The notes: generated from the letters alone by a model not told the origin. A stretch of DNA of 64,000 nt from Amorphophallus konjac (GCA_022559845.1 CM040117.1:144278732-144342731), one strand, 5' to 3'. Positions 30,544-42,785 are shown, counted from the first letter of the stretch. Numbers and translations: made by a program.

Positions 30544-33141
30544 ATGCGCCGTGAGAGCACAGCGGAGACGCGGAGCCTTGCGGCGGCGTTCGAAGAGTTG
30601 GCGAGGATAACCGCGGAGGCGATCCGGCAGCTTCCTTCTCCCCCGGAGTCTTCAAGCTCGTGCGAGGGATCGTCTCCCGACTCAATGGCGGACCGGAGCC
30701 CGGAGCCTGTGCCGGTGAGGCGGGAACCCGTCCCCAACTGTAGCGAGTTGGGGGAGACGGAGGTGAGGAGGTTAGAGCACCGTTTCCGTCTGCCTCTCCG
30801 CTATAGCTTTGTTGCCGCCACTCCGTACGAGACGAGTTTGGATGATCGTGCTGGGTGTATTTGCACCTTCCTTCTGGCTTGGAAGAGCGGATTCCGGCTT
30901 CCTTTCGATCCTTACGTGCTGCAGCTTCTCAATTTTTTCCGATTGGCACCTATTCAGTTGGTGGCCAATTCCTATCTTCTTCTTTCGGCCTTCGGGATTC
31001 TGTGTCGCCAGCGCGACATCTACCCTTCTCTGGACCTCTTCCACTTCTTCTTCGAGTTGAAAGCGCACCCGCAGGCGGGGAAAGGCTTCTACTTCATCCA
31101 GGCGCGGAGGAACAGGAGCTGCATCTCGCTTGCGGCGAAGGACTCCTCGCACAAGGGGTGGAAGACCCAATTCTTCTGGGTGAAGGCGATGGCGACGGAC
31201 GAGATCTGGAGATGCCGGACCTTGCCCAACTTTCACCCGAATCTGCCCCCTCGCCAGGAGGAGTTCCCTCCCCACGTGGAGCAGCAGGCTGCCCGTCTGC
31301 TGGAGAATCGCCAATCGACCGAGGAGCTGGTGACGCCGGAGAACATCGAACGGAGTCTTCTCTCGCGGTTGACGTCGTCAGGTACGGCTCTTGAGGCTCT
31401 TTTCTGGGGTGGTAGCTCTCTTTTCTCCTCCTGACCGGGGCTTCTTTTTGCTGCAGACGTGAGGCGGGAGCCTCTGGAGGAGGCGGCCGAGGTCATCGAT
31501 CTGGGAGATGACTCGGCAGCCGATGAGCCTGATGCCCCGGTGGGTCGCGTCAATGCCCGAGATAAGGGCAAGGGGGCGGCCTCCGAGGGGTCTTCTCGAT
31601 CGACTGGTCTGAAGCGCAAGGATCCCCTGGTGGGGAAACTGCGGGAGGCCGCGAAGGCCAGGAAGAGGGCTAGGAAAGCCGGTCTTCCTACCGCCGTCGG
31701 GGGCGACTCTGGCTCGGCGGCGCTCCCCCCTCGGGGGCAGGATGGGGCTGACCCTTCCGGGCTGGCTCTCCCATCCGCCGAGCGAGAGGGGGCCGAGGAG
31801 ACCAGGGGCCCCGCAGAGGGAGGTGATGGGTCGGCTCTCCCCTCCGTCAGGACAGAAGGGGCCGATGCCGGCGTGGCCGGCGCTGGGACCGAGGGTTCGG
31901 TCGGCGCGGATGGGGGTTTGCCCGCGGGGGCGTCGCAACCCCAAGTGCCGGCAGCTTCTGGTGCGGTTGATCCCGCGGCGCCGGTCGAGGGTGGGGGTTC
32001 GCCCGGGGAGGCGTTGCAACCCCAACCGACCTTGGCGCGCGGGGCGGTTGGTCTCGCCGCCACAACAGGGCCTTCTGGCGGGGTGCCCAGGGTGGAGCAG
32101 TCCCCTTTGCCGGAATCTCTGGTCAGGCTCGGTGTCTCGGGTGACCTGTACCGGCTCTGCCGGTCGATCGCCGATAGGACGAGGGGGGGAGAAAAGCGCA
32201 GCACTCCTGCCGGGGTCCTTGACATCCTGATGGAGGGCGGCCTGGTCATAGCTCGGACAGCGGCCGTGATGGCAGAGGCGCACGCCCGGACGGAGGCGGA
32301 GCGGTCGAAGCTCGCCTGGACCCTTGGTGGATGCGAGGGGAAACTAGCTCGGCTCGAGGGGGAGCACGAGGGGCTCCGGCGGGAGTTCCTCACATTCAGG
32401 GAGTTGGCGCGGTCGAGCCGACGGGAAGCCGAGGTGCTGGCCGAGCAGCTGACAAGGGCCCAAGAATCGCTCGAGAGGAAGAGCAAACGTCTAGAAGACG
32501 AGCGTCAACGTCACATCGAGCTGGATAGCCTCTGGGAGCTTGAGCGCAGCGAGCTGCAGGATCGGGCGGAGGACGCGGAGCGCCTTCGCGCTGAGGCCGA
32601 GGCGGACCGAGCCCGGGCGGAGGGTCGGATGATCGAAGCCGAGCGGAGGATGACCGAGCTGGAGGAGCGTCTGGCGAGGGCGGAAGAGCGTGCGGCCGAG
32701 GCGGAGCGGGTTCGGGACGGGCAGGTCGAGGCGGAGGCGATCGAGCGCTATAAAGGCTCGGAAGCTTACTCGGCCGACCTGATTGCAGCTGCCCTACCCT
32801 ACTACGAGGTAGCGCTCCGCCGGGGTGCTCGAAAGGGGTTCAGGCAGGGCTATCGCCGGGCGATGAACTATGCCAATGAGCACCTTGCCGGGGGTGATTT
32901 TCCTTATGGCCAGAGTTATGACTCGGACGAGTCAGATTCCAGCTCCTCATCTTCGGCCGGGGAAGAACCGGAGGAGTCGCCTCCAGCGGGGTCACCAACT
33001 CCGGAGGCCTCGGGAGGGCTCACGACCGGGACAGTTCTCGCACAGGCGAGGTCAGTGTCCGGGCCGGCCGTCGCCGAGGGTACCGGGGGTGACGCGTCCC
33101 CTACTGCTGTTCCCGAGCTTCAAAGTGGGCCCGAGGCCTGA
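30544..33141 (+). CDS. Antisense accessory gene of the Tat element (gypsy-type transposase-like domain plus coiled coil)
   Basis: Two exons, 30544-31381 and 31457-33141, are joined by a 75-bp GT..AG intron that keeps the frame (841 codons). ATG is at 30544. Residues about 75-270 (LEHRFRLPLRYSFVAATPYE; FDPYVLQLLNFFRLAPIQLV; DLFHFFFELKAHPQAGKGFY) match the plant putative gypsy-type transposon family, as I recall PF04195. Exon 2 starts acidic and Ala/Gly/Pro-rich, then has a long charged coiled coil (about 32290-32740), a basic stretch (RRGARKGFRQGYRRAMNY) and a Ser/Asp/Glu tail. There is no nonsense or frameshift, unlike gag-pol. AATAAA at 33210-33215 follows the stop. Function is unknown; despite the family name I see no transposase catalytic triad. 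Confidence 0.72.
31382..31456 (+). other. 75-bp intron of the antisense gene
   Basis: The donor is TCAGGTACGG. The acceptor is CTTTTTGCTGCAG, with a pyrimidine tract and a possible branch site CTGAC near 31431. It contains a stop (TGA), so unspliced RNA would truncate the protein. The join restores one codon (GAC). Confidence 0.72.
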
Positions 33142-33209
33142 TGTAGCTTCATTTTGCCCCTTCCCCTTTTTGTCTGTCTTTCCTTTTGTAAGAGGTTTTT
33201 ATGGGAGGC

Positions 33210-33215
33210 AATAAA
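33210..33215 (+). terminator. Possible poly(A) signal of the antisense gene
   Basis: AATAAA about 70 bp after the stop at 33141. Confidence 0.4.
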
Positions 33216-33485
33216 TGACTTACTTTATTTGATCGCTATCTTTGCTGTGATTTGGTTGGCGTATCGAGGCAGTTGGAAAGTGCCGATATTTTTTGCGCCG
33301 TTTTCGCACGTCGATTCGGGAGACTTCTTGCGGGCGTCCTTCCGTATTACCATGCTTTGAAAGTCGAGGTGCTTCGCGAATCCCGCTAGGGTGGGGATCG
33401 AGGAATTTGAGGTGATCTTTCAGGGGAGGTCCTATAGCGTGTTTTCGAGGGGGGGAGTCATTTAAGGCGCGTGGCCTCCCTTGGC

Positions 33486-33496
33486 CTATAAAAAGG
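33486..33496 (+). promoter_or_regulatory. Plus-strand TATA box between antisense gene and pol
   Basis: CTATAAAAAGG lies in a GC-rich context with a pyrimidine-rich possible start region 30-40 bp downstream. The next ATG (33598) opens only about 33 codons. It may drive an RNA antisense to pol. This is inferred from sequence only. Confidence 0.35.
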
Positions 33497-34352
33497 ACCG
33501 AAGGGTGCTCCTTCCCTCTTAACACTTAGGACTCTCGCCGGCGGTCTGCTCTTATTCCCTCGTCTTCGCTCTGCGTTGCGCCGCCGCGATCGGAGCATGG
33601 AGGACCCTTCAGAAGGTGACGCTGCAGACGACGGGGAGCGGCCGGTTCCAGCTGTCCTGGAATATCGGTCGGGTCCCACGGTCGCCGCGCGTGCATGAGA
33701 CGGGTCCGACGGTCGCCGCGCGGATCTGGAGAGGGCTTCGACGTGCGGGGGCACGCCGTTTGCCTCCTCTTGGCTCCGGCGAGGCTTCCGGGCGGACGCC
33801 GAGATGGAGGGCGGATGGGGGAGTTAGGGATGCCGGCCGCCATTCCCCTCCGTGGGAGGGGAGGAGGCGGCTCCAGTCCCTTCCTCACCCCTGTTCGCAG
33901 CCTCTTTCTCTCTCTTTTGTTCTTCATTTCTTTCACTCTTCGGGGGCTGCTTGCTTTCTGTTCGCCTCCAAAGAGTTGGTAGTTTGGCGGAGAGGAGACC
34001 TTCACGGCGTTCCTTTTTCCAGGTTGTTGCCAACTTGGAAGGTAGCCTTCCTCGTGTGAAAGGTGGCCTTCTCCTTGCTGTCCCTCTGTCACCTTTGTCA
34101 CGGTCCACCCGAGCCAACTGGGTCGACCATCTCTTGTTCGAGCCAGTTTCTACGCGAGGTAGAGTCAGTGGCTGGATGCGAGAAGGTCAAGACCGGGTCG
34201 GCCGGGTGATGGCCGTTTGCCGCGGTGCTAGATGGATTTTTGCTTTTCACTATGTAATGTATTGGCAGTTGCCTTTCTGATGTACCAACAGTAATCTTGA
34301 ATGAATGCGAAAGATAAGGGGGTTTATTTTACCCGATTTGTTGATACAGTAT

Positions 34353-37300
34353 TCAGAAATAAAATCTGCGTAGTGTGGTTGCATTCCATGTCCGGGGAAT
34401 GGGTTCCCCTTCCATTGTGGCTAACCTGTACGCACCTTTCCCGAGCGTCTCGATCACTCGGTAGGGGCCTTCCCAGTTGGGGGATAGCTTGCCCGCCGCC
34501 TCCAGTGGTCGAGATGCTTCGGTCTTCCTGAGAACGAAGTCCCCTGGTCGGAATTGTCTGCCTCGGACCTTGGCGTTGTAGTACCGAGTGAGGCGGCGCT
34601 GGTATTCCGTAGCTCGGACGTTCGCGATCTCTCGGAGTTCGTCTGCCAGGTCGAGGTTCTCGAGCAGCTTCTGCTCGTTTGCCTCGGGCAAAAAGCTGAT
34701 CACTCGGAGAGACGGATTGGCGATTTCTAACGGAACGACGGCTTCGGTGCCATATACCAGTTGAAAAGGGGTCTCACCGGTTGCCGTTCTGGGGGTCGTT
34801 CGGTGCGACCATAGTACGCTAGGCAGTTCCTCGAGCCAGCTACCCTTAGCCTTGCCGAGTCTGGTCTTTATGCCCTTCAAGATGGTCTTGTTGGCATTTT
34901 CAACCAGCCCGTTGGCCTGAGGGTGGGCGACCGAGGTGAAGTGGTTGCGGATATTTAGGTCGGCACATCTGTCTCGGAAGTATCGAGAGTCGAATTGCCG
35001 CCCGTTATCGCTCACTATCACTCGGGGGACGCCGAAGCGACAAATGATCGATTTCCATACGAAACCCCAGACGACTGTCTCGGTGATCCTCGCTGTTGCT
35101 TCAGCCTCGATCCACTTGGTGAAGTAGTCGATGGCGACGATGATGAACTTTTTCTGGGATTGAGCCGTTGGGAATGGCCCAAGGATGTCGATCCCCCACC
35201 GAGCGAAAGGGTAGGGCTCGGTAAGGGTGACAAGTTCCGTGGCCGGCTGGTGGACCAAATGGTCGAACCGCTGGCAACGGTCGCAATGTTGTACGTAAGC
35301 CGTGCAGTCGCGCTGTAGGGTCGGCCACCAGTATCCTTGCCTTAGCAGGATTCTGGCCAGCGACCGACCTCCCGAATGTGCTCCGCACAGGCCTCGATGA
35401 ATCTCTTCAATAGCTTGGCTCGCTTCGTCGGGGCCGAGACACTTCAGAAGGGGCCCGGAGAACGATCTTCGGTAGAGAGCGTTGTCGAGGATGACGAAGC
35501 GCCGAGCCTGGTACTTCATCCGGCGGGCTTCTCGAGGGTCGGAGGGTTCCTGGGAGTCTCGTAGCCAGGATAGGTAGGGGGAGCGCCAGTCGTCGGGAAT
35601 GGCCGAGTCAATGGCGAGGAGCTCCGAGTCTATGCTCGGGCGCTCTAGCTCTTCTAGGAGGACCGATCGTGTACCTTCCGGGTCTAGGGAGGAGGCCAGT
35701 CGGGAGAGGGCGTCCGCCCGAGAGTTTTGCTCCCGAGCTATTCGGACTACCTCGAACTCCTCGAACTGCTGGGCCAGGCTCCGGACCAACTGGAGGTATT
35801 TGATCATAGGTGCCTCCCGAGCTTCGTACTCGCCACTGACCTGGCTTGCAACTAGCTGGGAGTCGGTGTGGATCCTGACTCGCTCAGCCCCCAACCGTCG
35901 GGCCATGCGGGCCCCCGAGATAAGGGCCTCGTACTCGGAAGCATTGTTGGATGCCAAGAAGTTGAACTTTAGGGCGTATTGCAGCTCTATTCCTTCGGGG
36001 GACCTTAGGAGGATCCCTGCGCCGCTGCCGACCGAGTTGGACGATCCATCGACGAACAGCTCCCAGGTTGGCCCGGTTGCTGTCGGAGGCCTGTCCTCGA
36101 CCGGAACGGTGCTCTCGGCGATGAAGTCGGCGAGCGCCTGCCCTTTGATAGCTGATCGTGGCCGATACGAGATGTCGTATGCCCCGAGCATGATGGCCCA
36201 TTTGACAAGTCGCCCCGAGGCTTCGGGGTGGGCCAGAATCTTCTTCAGTGGCTCGCCGGTTAGCACTGTGATGGGATGCCCCTGGAAGTAGGGTCGGAGG
36301 CGCCTCGCGGAGGTAACCAACGCTAGCACGAGTTTCTCGGTTGCGGGGTACCTCCGCTCGGCCTCGTTGAGCACCTTGCTGGTGTAGTAGACCGGCCTCT
36401 CGACTCCCGAGTCATTTCTGACTAGGACCGAGCTGACCGTTGATGGCGTCGCCGAGAGATAGAGCAACAAGACCTCGCCCGGGACGGGCTTGGAAAGCAC
36501 CGGGGGCGAAGCCAGGAACTCTTTGAGCTCGGCGAACGCTGTCTGGCATTCCCCATCCCATGCGAACGTGGCAGATGCTACCTTGGGCCCCCTCATCAGC
36601 TTGAAGAAGGGCAGGCATCGTTCGGCCGCACGGGACAGGAAACGACTGAGAGCAGCGACACGCCCCGTTAGACGCTGGACGTCTTTAATGCACGCGGGCG
36701 GGCGCATGTCCAGGATGGCCTGGACCTTATCGGGGTTGGCTTCGATCCCTCGCTGAGTGACCAGGAAACCCAGGAACTTCCCGGATCTTACTCCAAAGGC
36801 GCACTTGGCGGGGTTGAGCTTCATGCAGTACTTCAAGAGGGTGCCGAAAGTCTCGGCGAGGTCGGTGAAGTGGTCTTGGGCCCTCGGGGTCTTGACGAGC
36901 ATGTCGTCGATGTAGGCCTCGACGTTCCGACCTAACTGTCCCTCGAACATATGGTTGACCAGTCGCTGGTATGTGGCTCCAGCATTCTTCAATCCGAAGG
37001 GCATCCGGGTGTAGCAGTACACGCCGTAGTCGGTGATGAATGCGGTCCTCTCGACATCGTCAGGGCTCATTCGGATCTGATGATAACCCGAATAGGCATC
37101 CAGGAAACTGAGTATCTCATTGCCCGAGGTTGAGTCAACCAGTTGGTCGATGCTCGGTAGCGGATAGCAGTCCTTGGGGGTGGCCTTGTTCAGATCGATG
37201 AAGTCTACGCATATTCGCCACTTGCCGGTGGTCTTCGGCACCAGGACGACGTTGGCTAGCCACGTTGGGTATAGGACCGGTCTGAAAAGACCAGTCTCTT

Positions 37301-38510
37301 ATCCCTTGGTGACCTGCGCCTTGATGATCGCCTGTTTCTCGGGAGCATGCTTCCTCCTCCGCTGCTGTACGGGTCTCACGGTGGTATCGAGGTTAAGGTT
37401 GTGCATCACAGTTTCCTCTGGTATATCAGGGAGTTGATCATCGGACCAAGCGAAGACTCGGATGTACCCAGAAAGAAACTCCTTGTATTGCTGCTGTTCC
37501 TTCGGTGGTAGGTCGGCACCGATCCTTACTCCAAGGGCCGGGTCGTCGTTCAGGAATACCGTTAATAATTCGCCACCGGGCTCGGTGGTCACGGCTTTTC
37601 CTTCGACTCCCCTGGGGCCCTTATCCTTCCCGTCCGGCATTGAGGCTTCCACCGAGATATTGTAGCACCTTCTAGCCGTGGCCTGGTTACCTCGGACTTC
37701 CCCCAACCCATTTTTGGTGGGAAACTTCATTTTTTGGTGATAGGTAGATGGTACGGCCTTTATTCGGCTGAGAAATTTTCGGCCAAAAATGGCGTTGTAC
37801 GCTATCATACCTTTAATCACTATGAAGTCCACTAAGACCGTAACGGTTTTGGGTGGGGTGCCGATAGTGACCGGCAGGCTTAGGGCTCCCTCGGGGTAGG
37901 TGGCCAGGCCATTAAACCCGCTAAGGGGTGTTCGGATCGGGCGGAGCTTGGATGGGTCTTCCCCCATCTTGAGAAAACAGTCATAAGATAATACATCGGG
38001 GGCGCTCCCATTATCAATCAAAATCCTATTTACATTACAGTGATTTATCGTGGGCGAGATAACGAGGGCATCGTCATGCGGGGTGCTCAGCCCTTCCAGG
38101 TCTTGGTCGGAGAAGACTATGACATGGGACTCCATCGGCGGACCTCTGGGAGGCTCTAAGGCTTGGCTGGCCCGCTCGGCATGACGTTTCCTTCCTCGGC
38201 TGGTGTCACCGCCCGATGCCGCCCCTCCGGAGATGACGTTGATGTGGACCCCTCGGGGGGCGTTGTCGATCTCCTCTGCGGCGTCTCGGTCTTCTTTATG
38301 CCCGGTCGTGAACCGGGCTAGATGCCCCAGACGGATGAGGGGCTCGATCTCGTCCTGGAGCTGATGGTAGTCTCCGGTGTGGTGCCTGTGGTCGCCGTGG
38401 AACAGGCAATGCCTGTCCTGCTTGCGGTTCTTCGACCTCATTGGCTCGGGCTGGCGGAGAAGTCCCGAGTCTTTGATGTCTTCATAGATCTCGTAGACTG
38501 GTGCGGTCAA
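34353..38510 (-). pseudogene. pol: Tat gag (C-terminal)-protease-RT-RNase H-RNase H-integrase polyprotein with one nonsense codon
   Basis: A single minus-strand frame is broken only by TAA at 37299-37301. It contains a gag zinc-knuckle remnant (CLFHGDHRHHTGDY) and protease (RILIDNGSAPDVLSYDCF, Asp-x-Gly-Ser). RT follows (VPKTTGKWRICVDFIDLNKA; YIDD at 36903-36914), then RNase H (LSATPSTVSSVLVRNDSGVE; RYPATEKLVLALV). A second, archaeal-type RNase H (WELFVDGSSNSVGSGAGILL; ASEYEALISG; IHTDSQLVASQV) is typical of Tat. Integrase has an HHCC region (H..H..CDRC), DDE residues (RWGIDILGPF, IVSDNGRQFDS, NGLVENANKT) and a GPY/F end (PNWEGPYRVIETLGKGAYRL), with no chromodomain. The first 300 or so gag residues are gone; the LTR joins the gag C-terminus directly. 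With the gag loss and stop it is not autonomous. Confidence 0.88.
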
Positions 38511-38691
38511 GGGGGTATACCGCTAGTACTTTTCCTTGCGCTCTCCTTCTCGATCGCGCTTCTTACTCGAGCCGGGTTTGGCTCGGAGGTCTGCTTTTTG
38601 TCCCCCTCCCGACCCGAGCCGGTTGCGTCTCGGCAGGCGCTGAGTACTTCCTCGCACTCGGCGTGGCGCAGTGCCAGAGTCACTAGCCAGA

Positions 38692-39481
38692 TGAAGAGGC
38701 GGAATCTCGCGCTGGGTCCTGAGCGGGCTGTGGATCACCAGAAGATGAATCTGCAAGAGAGGGAAACGTGTCAGAGGGCCCAGGGGATCTCCCTGGGGCA
38801 AACCCTCCGATGGCTAAGTCAGTAGAGCGATGGTGGAAGCTATAATGGGGGGAGGAGAGAGCTGATGCGCGAGAATCCTCTCCACCAAAGGGTGAAGCGA
38901 ATCATGCTCAGGAGCTTAGGGTATGTGAATGCCTAGTTCATCTTACCATCTTCCGGAGGATATCCCTTGCTTAAATAGTGCGTCGCCTTTTAAGAGTCCG
39001 GTAAGCTGAGGGCTTCCCGGCGGGAGTTACGTCTTCGGCGGGGGCTTTCATGGCTTGATCGTGGGGACGTTATCCCCTTGGAGTCCGGCAGCTCCCATGA
39101 CTCTCCCGCTGGCGGAGGACTCTGAACGGCCGCACCTGCAGATAATCAACCGGTCTTACCGAGCCTCGGGGATGCTAGCTCATGTCCGAGCGATAGGCAT
39201 GGCCCAGCGAGGGTGGGGTCGGATAGGTCGGCTGGCGCCTGTCTCTCTCGGGTGAGGAGAGGGCTTTTAGACCGGACCTTCCTTGGGACCTGACCGCTGT
39301 CTCGGGCCCTCCGAGCCTTGAAGGCCGCCGGGGAGAGTTGGTTCCTCGAGTCTTTATTTATTGGGCTTTTCTTCCCTGAGTGGGCCCAGCGGGCTATCAC
39401 TCGGGCGGGCTTGCCTAGTTGGACCGCGTGGGTCTTGTTGGGCTGCCTTTGTGGTGGGCTACAGAAATCCCCCTCTCCACA
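38692..39481 (-). repeat. Tat element 5' LTR
   Basis: The minus strand starts TGTGGAGAGGG at 39481 and ends CCGCCTCTTCA at 38692. A TATA-like CTATTTAAG on the minus strand lies at 38970-38978. Confidence 0.85.
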
Positions 39482-40870
39482 TTTCATATATAAGTTTATT
39501 ACAAATTGGACCCAAATAAAGGGACTCAATAAATAGACTTGACATGAACATAATGACATAGACCATGAGGTTCATCTAAGTTGTTGGAGCACACTTCACT
39601 CTTACCCTTGCCCCTCCTGTTTGGTCTCGTCGTCACTATGGTCATTACCAGAAAAACATTGAAAAACACTAGGTAGTAGGTCTTAATATCTCAAGCTCCA
39701 AGCTATCTTTAAGTAATTAACAATTTAACATGAACATGCAAGTCATGCAGGTATCATAATCGAGAACTATAATGGCACGATCTAGATTTAATAATCCAGA
39801 GACGATATAAAGGCATGTAGACATGACAATAGATAAATTTCAAGTACTATAAAGATGATAGATAGACAAGAGGTAATTCCGAGGACATTTATGATGGGAT
39901 AACAAGTATTCCAATAAGGTATTCAAGAGTGTTCATGATGAGAGAATACCAATTATTCAATAAGGCATTCACTATAGCTATCACTTTATAGGATTGGCCA
40001 TATGTATAAGGAGTTCAACTATTCAAGTAATGACTATCACTTGTGGAAATGTCATAGATCAATCTTGCTATCTTTGGTGCAATGCCACACCCGATCAATC
40101 ATGATATCGGTACACGTTTGGACTTTGCCCCAGGCATAGGATCAAATCTGGACCCCGTCACTTTATATTCTAGCATTGAGTATCAATTTGTTTAGACCCA
40201 TAGCCCCTTTTGTTTATAGACCAATTCCACTTAAAATAATGGCCAAGGAATTCCAAGGATTTAAGCATGTAGGAACGTTAGGGTAGACTTCATGAAGCAT
40301 AGAGTTCAGGGACATAAATTGAACAAGTATGACACCTCGTCAAACCTCGTGAAAACCAAGACATGTCATGAAACTGGATAATTGGCGTCCACTCAGTCGC
40401 CATGAATTACAGAAACAGCGACCACTGTCTGGTCGCTAATTCCTGTGAACAGTACATGCTTGATGAAATAACGCCTAGGTTAAGGTCGCTAAATCAGGGA
40501 AATAGCGCCATTGGTCAGGTCGCCAATTCATTTTGGCACCCAAGTCATGGTCGCTAATTACTGTTAGAGACAGATTTCTCGAAAGAGGCTAGAAACAACG
40601 CTCTTTGAGGGCTAAAGCATCATGTGACAAGACACGATGTCATGGGTTTTTAGGGTACAACCTACTCGGCTACCTTGAGGGAATCCAAGGCTAGTGTAGA
40701 CTTACGGAGGTCTCAATGAAGAAAGTACCAGTCCGAAGGAAGGAATATCTTGCAGAGGGTCCATTCATCACCGAGAGTTGAGTGTAATCGATAGAAAAAC
40801 CAGAACATGGACTCCCTTGATTAAACAAATAACTGTTAAGGGACCTTAACATTAAAAGGCCATTAGGGGC
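39482..40870 (-). repeat. Element E LTR, main segment (right of the Tat insertion)
   Basis: This continues the LTR broken at 29479. The part 40375-40820 is the inverted homologue of 42400-42785 plus 48943-49060. It contains an AGCGACC/GGTCGCTAATT motif array at 40385-40565. The outer boundary is not fixed. Confidence 0.5.
40385..40565. repeat. GGTCGCTAATT / AGCGACC motif array in element E
   Basis: Eight or so motif copies occur in 180 bp, some as inverted pairs such as AGCGACCACTGTCTGGTCGC. Related copies lie at 42125-42325, 42700-42785 and 48943-49035. Confidence 0.65.
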
Positions 40871-41775
40871 TTTCACATTGAGTTCGAAAGGCGTATGGGT
40901 GTTTTAGGGTTGGTTCAATCCAAATACAAGTAGCGGCAGTGGTTTTGGAAAGATTAGGATCACACACAGAAGTTTAAATCCTAATGGGATTCTTAGCCTC
41001 ACGCAAGACTCCTCGAGCGCTAACAATATAGATAGGACCCATGGGGGCAGGACATTACTGCTGGTGCTGCTGTTAAGTTCGAAGGAGGGTTGTTGCCTAC
41101 GTGAAGGGTGCTGCCTTCTTCTTCTCTGCGTCGCACACACACATCGTCCTCTTCCTCCGTTCTTCCCTTCAACTAATCAAGGTAGGCATTCTCCCAAGCA
41201 AAATAAATTAATTTTCATGTCAGATAAGTCATGTAGCCTTCTTATGATCTTCTGCTCTCCGGTTGACTACTGTTCTGCATGATTTTTGTTTAAACTGTGG
41301 ATTCTTTAATTAATTGATAATTACTTTAATCTTAGAAACTTGATAGCTATTGAACCATACTGATAAAAATAACGAAATATATATTTTCATGATCTTTAGA
41401 TTTTTCTCATATTTTTCATACCTTTGGTCTTGTTAAAATCATGCCGGAATAAAAGTAGCCCTATTCAATTGGTTAAAATTTCGTACAAACTTTAGGGTTT
41501 TTTATCTTTTAAATCAGATAAAATAAAATTATGATATTTTATAGTTAAAATCCTTGATTTTTTCTCTTAATTATCATATATTTTGTTTCACAAAATTCTT
41601 ATTAAATAAAAGGTGGCACTATTCATCCATAAAGAATGGACGACACATGCAGGGTCATTCATTCTTGTGAAGTTTTTCTAAAAGCCCCATAAAATGACTT
41701 ATTCTCTTCATGCACTATTTAATTATCCCCTTTCACCTTTATTCTTCTTAAAGCCTATTCTTGTCCTTATTCTTT

Positions 41776-41842
<67 letters not shown>

Positions 41843-42399
41843 CACATACGACCCTGTATACGGGCGCTCATTCTGTTCTGTTAAATTAACGTGATAGTCA
41901 CTCATTATAAATTCAATAAATCATATATAAATCTTAAAAAATTCATACCTTATGATCAAAGTTAGTAAAAATCATAATAAATATATATTCGTGATCGTTG
42001 TAATTTTCCCTTAATTATCAAGTGTTTAGTTGCAACAATTTTCTTTTATTTGAAAAGGACTATTGTTCATCATGATTAAATTAAAAATCAAATACACTAT
42101 AAGAATTAATGCCTCCACATACGAACGCTATTTAAAGATTGAGCGCCCTTTCACAAGGTCGCTAATTATAATTACGTAATATTGATTTCCAGAAAACTCT
42201 ATAATTAACGCCCATTCATAGTGTCGCTAATTATTATTTTCATGAAATTCTATTAAATATAAGATTGAGCGAGCCTTCAGAGAGGCGCTATTTCTAGATA
42301 TAACGACTTCTAAATGGACGCCAATTCTTCTCTCTCAGTTTTTATCACGTTTTGATCCTATTTCGCTGGATCTATTGGCACTCTTATCTCAGTCCGTAG
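40871..42399. other. AT-rich spacer between inverted E copies
   Basis: No gene is supported. It contains a pyrimidine-rich region with a donor-like AAGGTAGGC near 41180, a (TA)n run at 41779-41844, and more GGTCGCTAATT-type motifs at 42125-42325. Confidence 0.4.
41779..41844. repeat. (TA)n microsatellite
   Basis: Uninterrupted TA repeats of about 55 bp, then an imperfect end. An open frame through it encodes only Ile-Tyr repeats and is not a gene. Confidence 0.9.
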
Positions 42400-42785
42400 A
42401 TGGAGTCCCTGTTTTGACTTTTATCAATTACACACTAACTCTCAGTGATGATTGGACCCTCCGCAGGATATTCCTTCCTTTGGACTGGTGCTTTCATCAT
42501 TGGGACTTCCGTAATTCACCACTAGATTCCCTCAAGGCAGTCGAGTTGGTTGTACCCTAAAAATCCTGGAAACCTTGTCTTGTCATGTCACTCTAAAGAA
42601 ACTTGACAACCAGCCCACATAGAGCGTTGTTCTGGCCTCTTTTGAGAAGTCTGTGTCTGTCTTGAATTTGCGACCATGACTTGGATGCCAAAAGGAATTG
42701 GTGACTAGGCAAGGGGCGCAGTTTACTATTTTAGCGACCTTAGGTTGGACACTAATTAGGAACGAGCGACCATTTGAAGTGTCGC
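42400..42785 (+). repeat. Element E inverted LTR copy, left segment
   Basis: Reads in the plus direction what 40820-40375 reads on the minus strand (GATATTCCTTCCTT; TAGAGCGTTGTT; GCGACCATGACTTGG). Interrupted at 42786 by element D and continued at 48943. Confidence 0.65.

Larger units (their letters stand above)
33142..34352. other. Intergenic part of the Tat element
   Basis: This non-coding stretch lies between the convergent antisense gene and pol. It includes the AATAAA and TATA motifs noted separately. Open frames on both strands overlap each other and show no domain. Confidence 0.5.
29480..39481 (-). mobile_element. Tat-lineage Ty3/gypsy element with antisense accessory gene
   Basis: LTRs of 789-790 bp at 29480-30268 (3') and 38692-39481 (5') differ at about 11-12 sites by eye. 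gag-pol is on the minus strand (38510-34353). A spliced gene on the plus strand lies between pol and the 3' LTR, the arrangement known for antisense ORFs of Tat/Retand elements. Dual RNase H and absence of a chromodomain agree. PBS, leader and gag N-terminus are missing next to the 5' LTR. It sits in the element E LTR with TTTCA on both sides, three extra T separating the left copy from the LTR. Confidence 0.88.

Noticed and set aside
31233..32486. Long minus-strand open frame of about 417 codons
   Set aside because: It lies opposite the GC-rich antisense gene, shows no domain and crosses its intron; an opposite-strand shadow.
38672..38690. Possible primer binding site after the Tat 5' LTR (TGGCTAGTGACTC on the minus strand)
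   Set aside because: The sequence is in frame with gag C-terminal codons and I cannot match it to a tRNA end; a deletion junction explains it better.
29471..39490. Seven-bp ATTTCAT duplication for the Tat element
   Set aside because: Retroelement integrase gives about 5 bp; TTTCA plus host context explains the match, though three extra T at the left remain unexplained.
41694..41905. Ile-Tyr repeat protein
   Set aside because: Produced by the (TA)n microsatellite in both strands.
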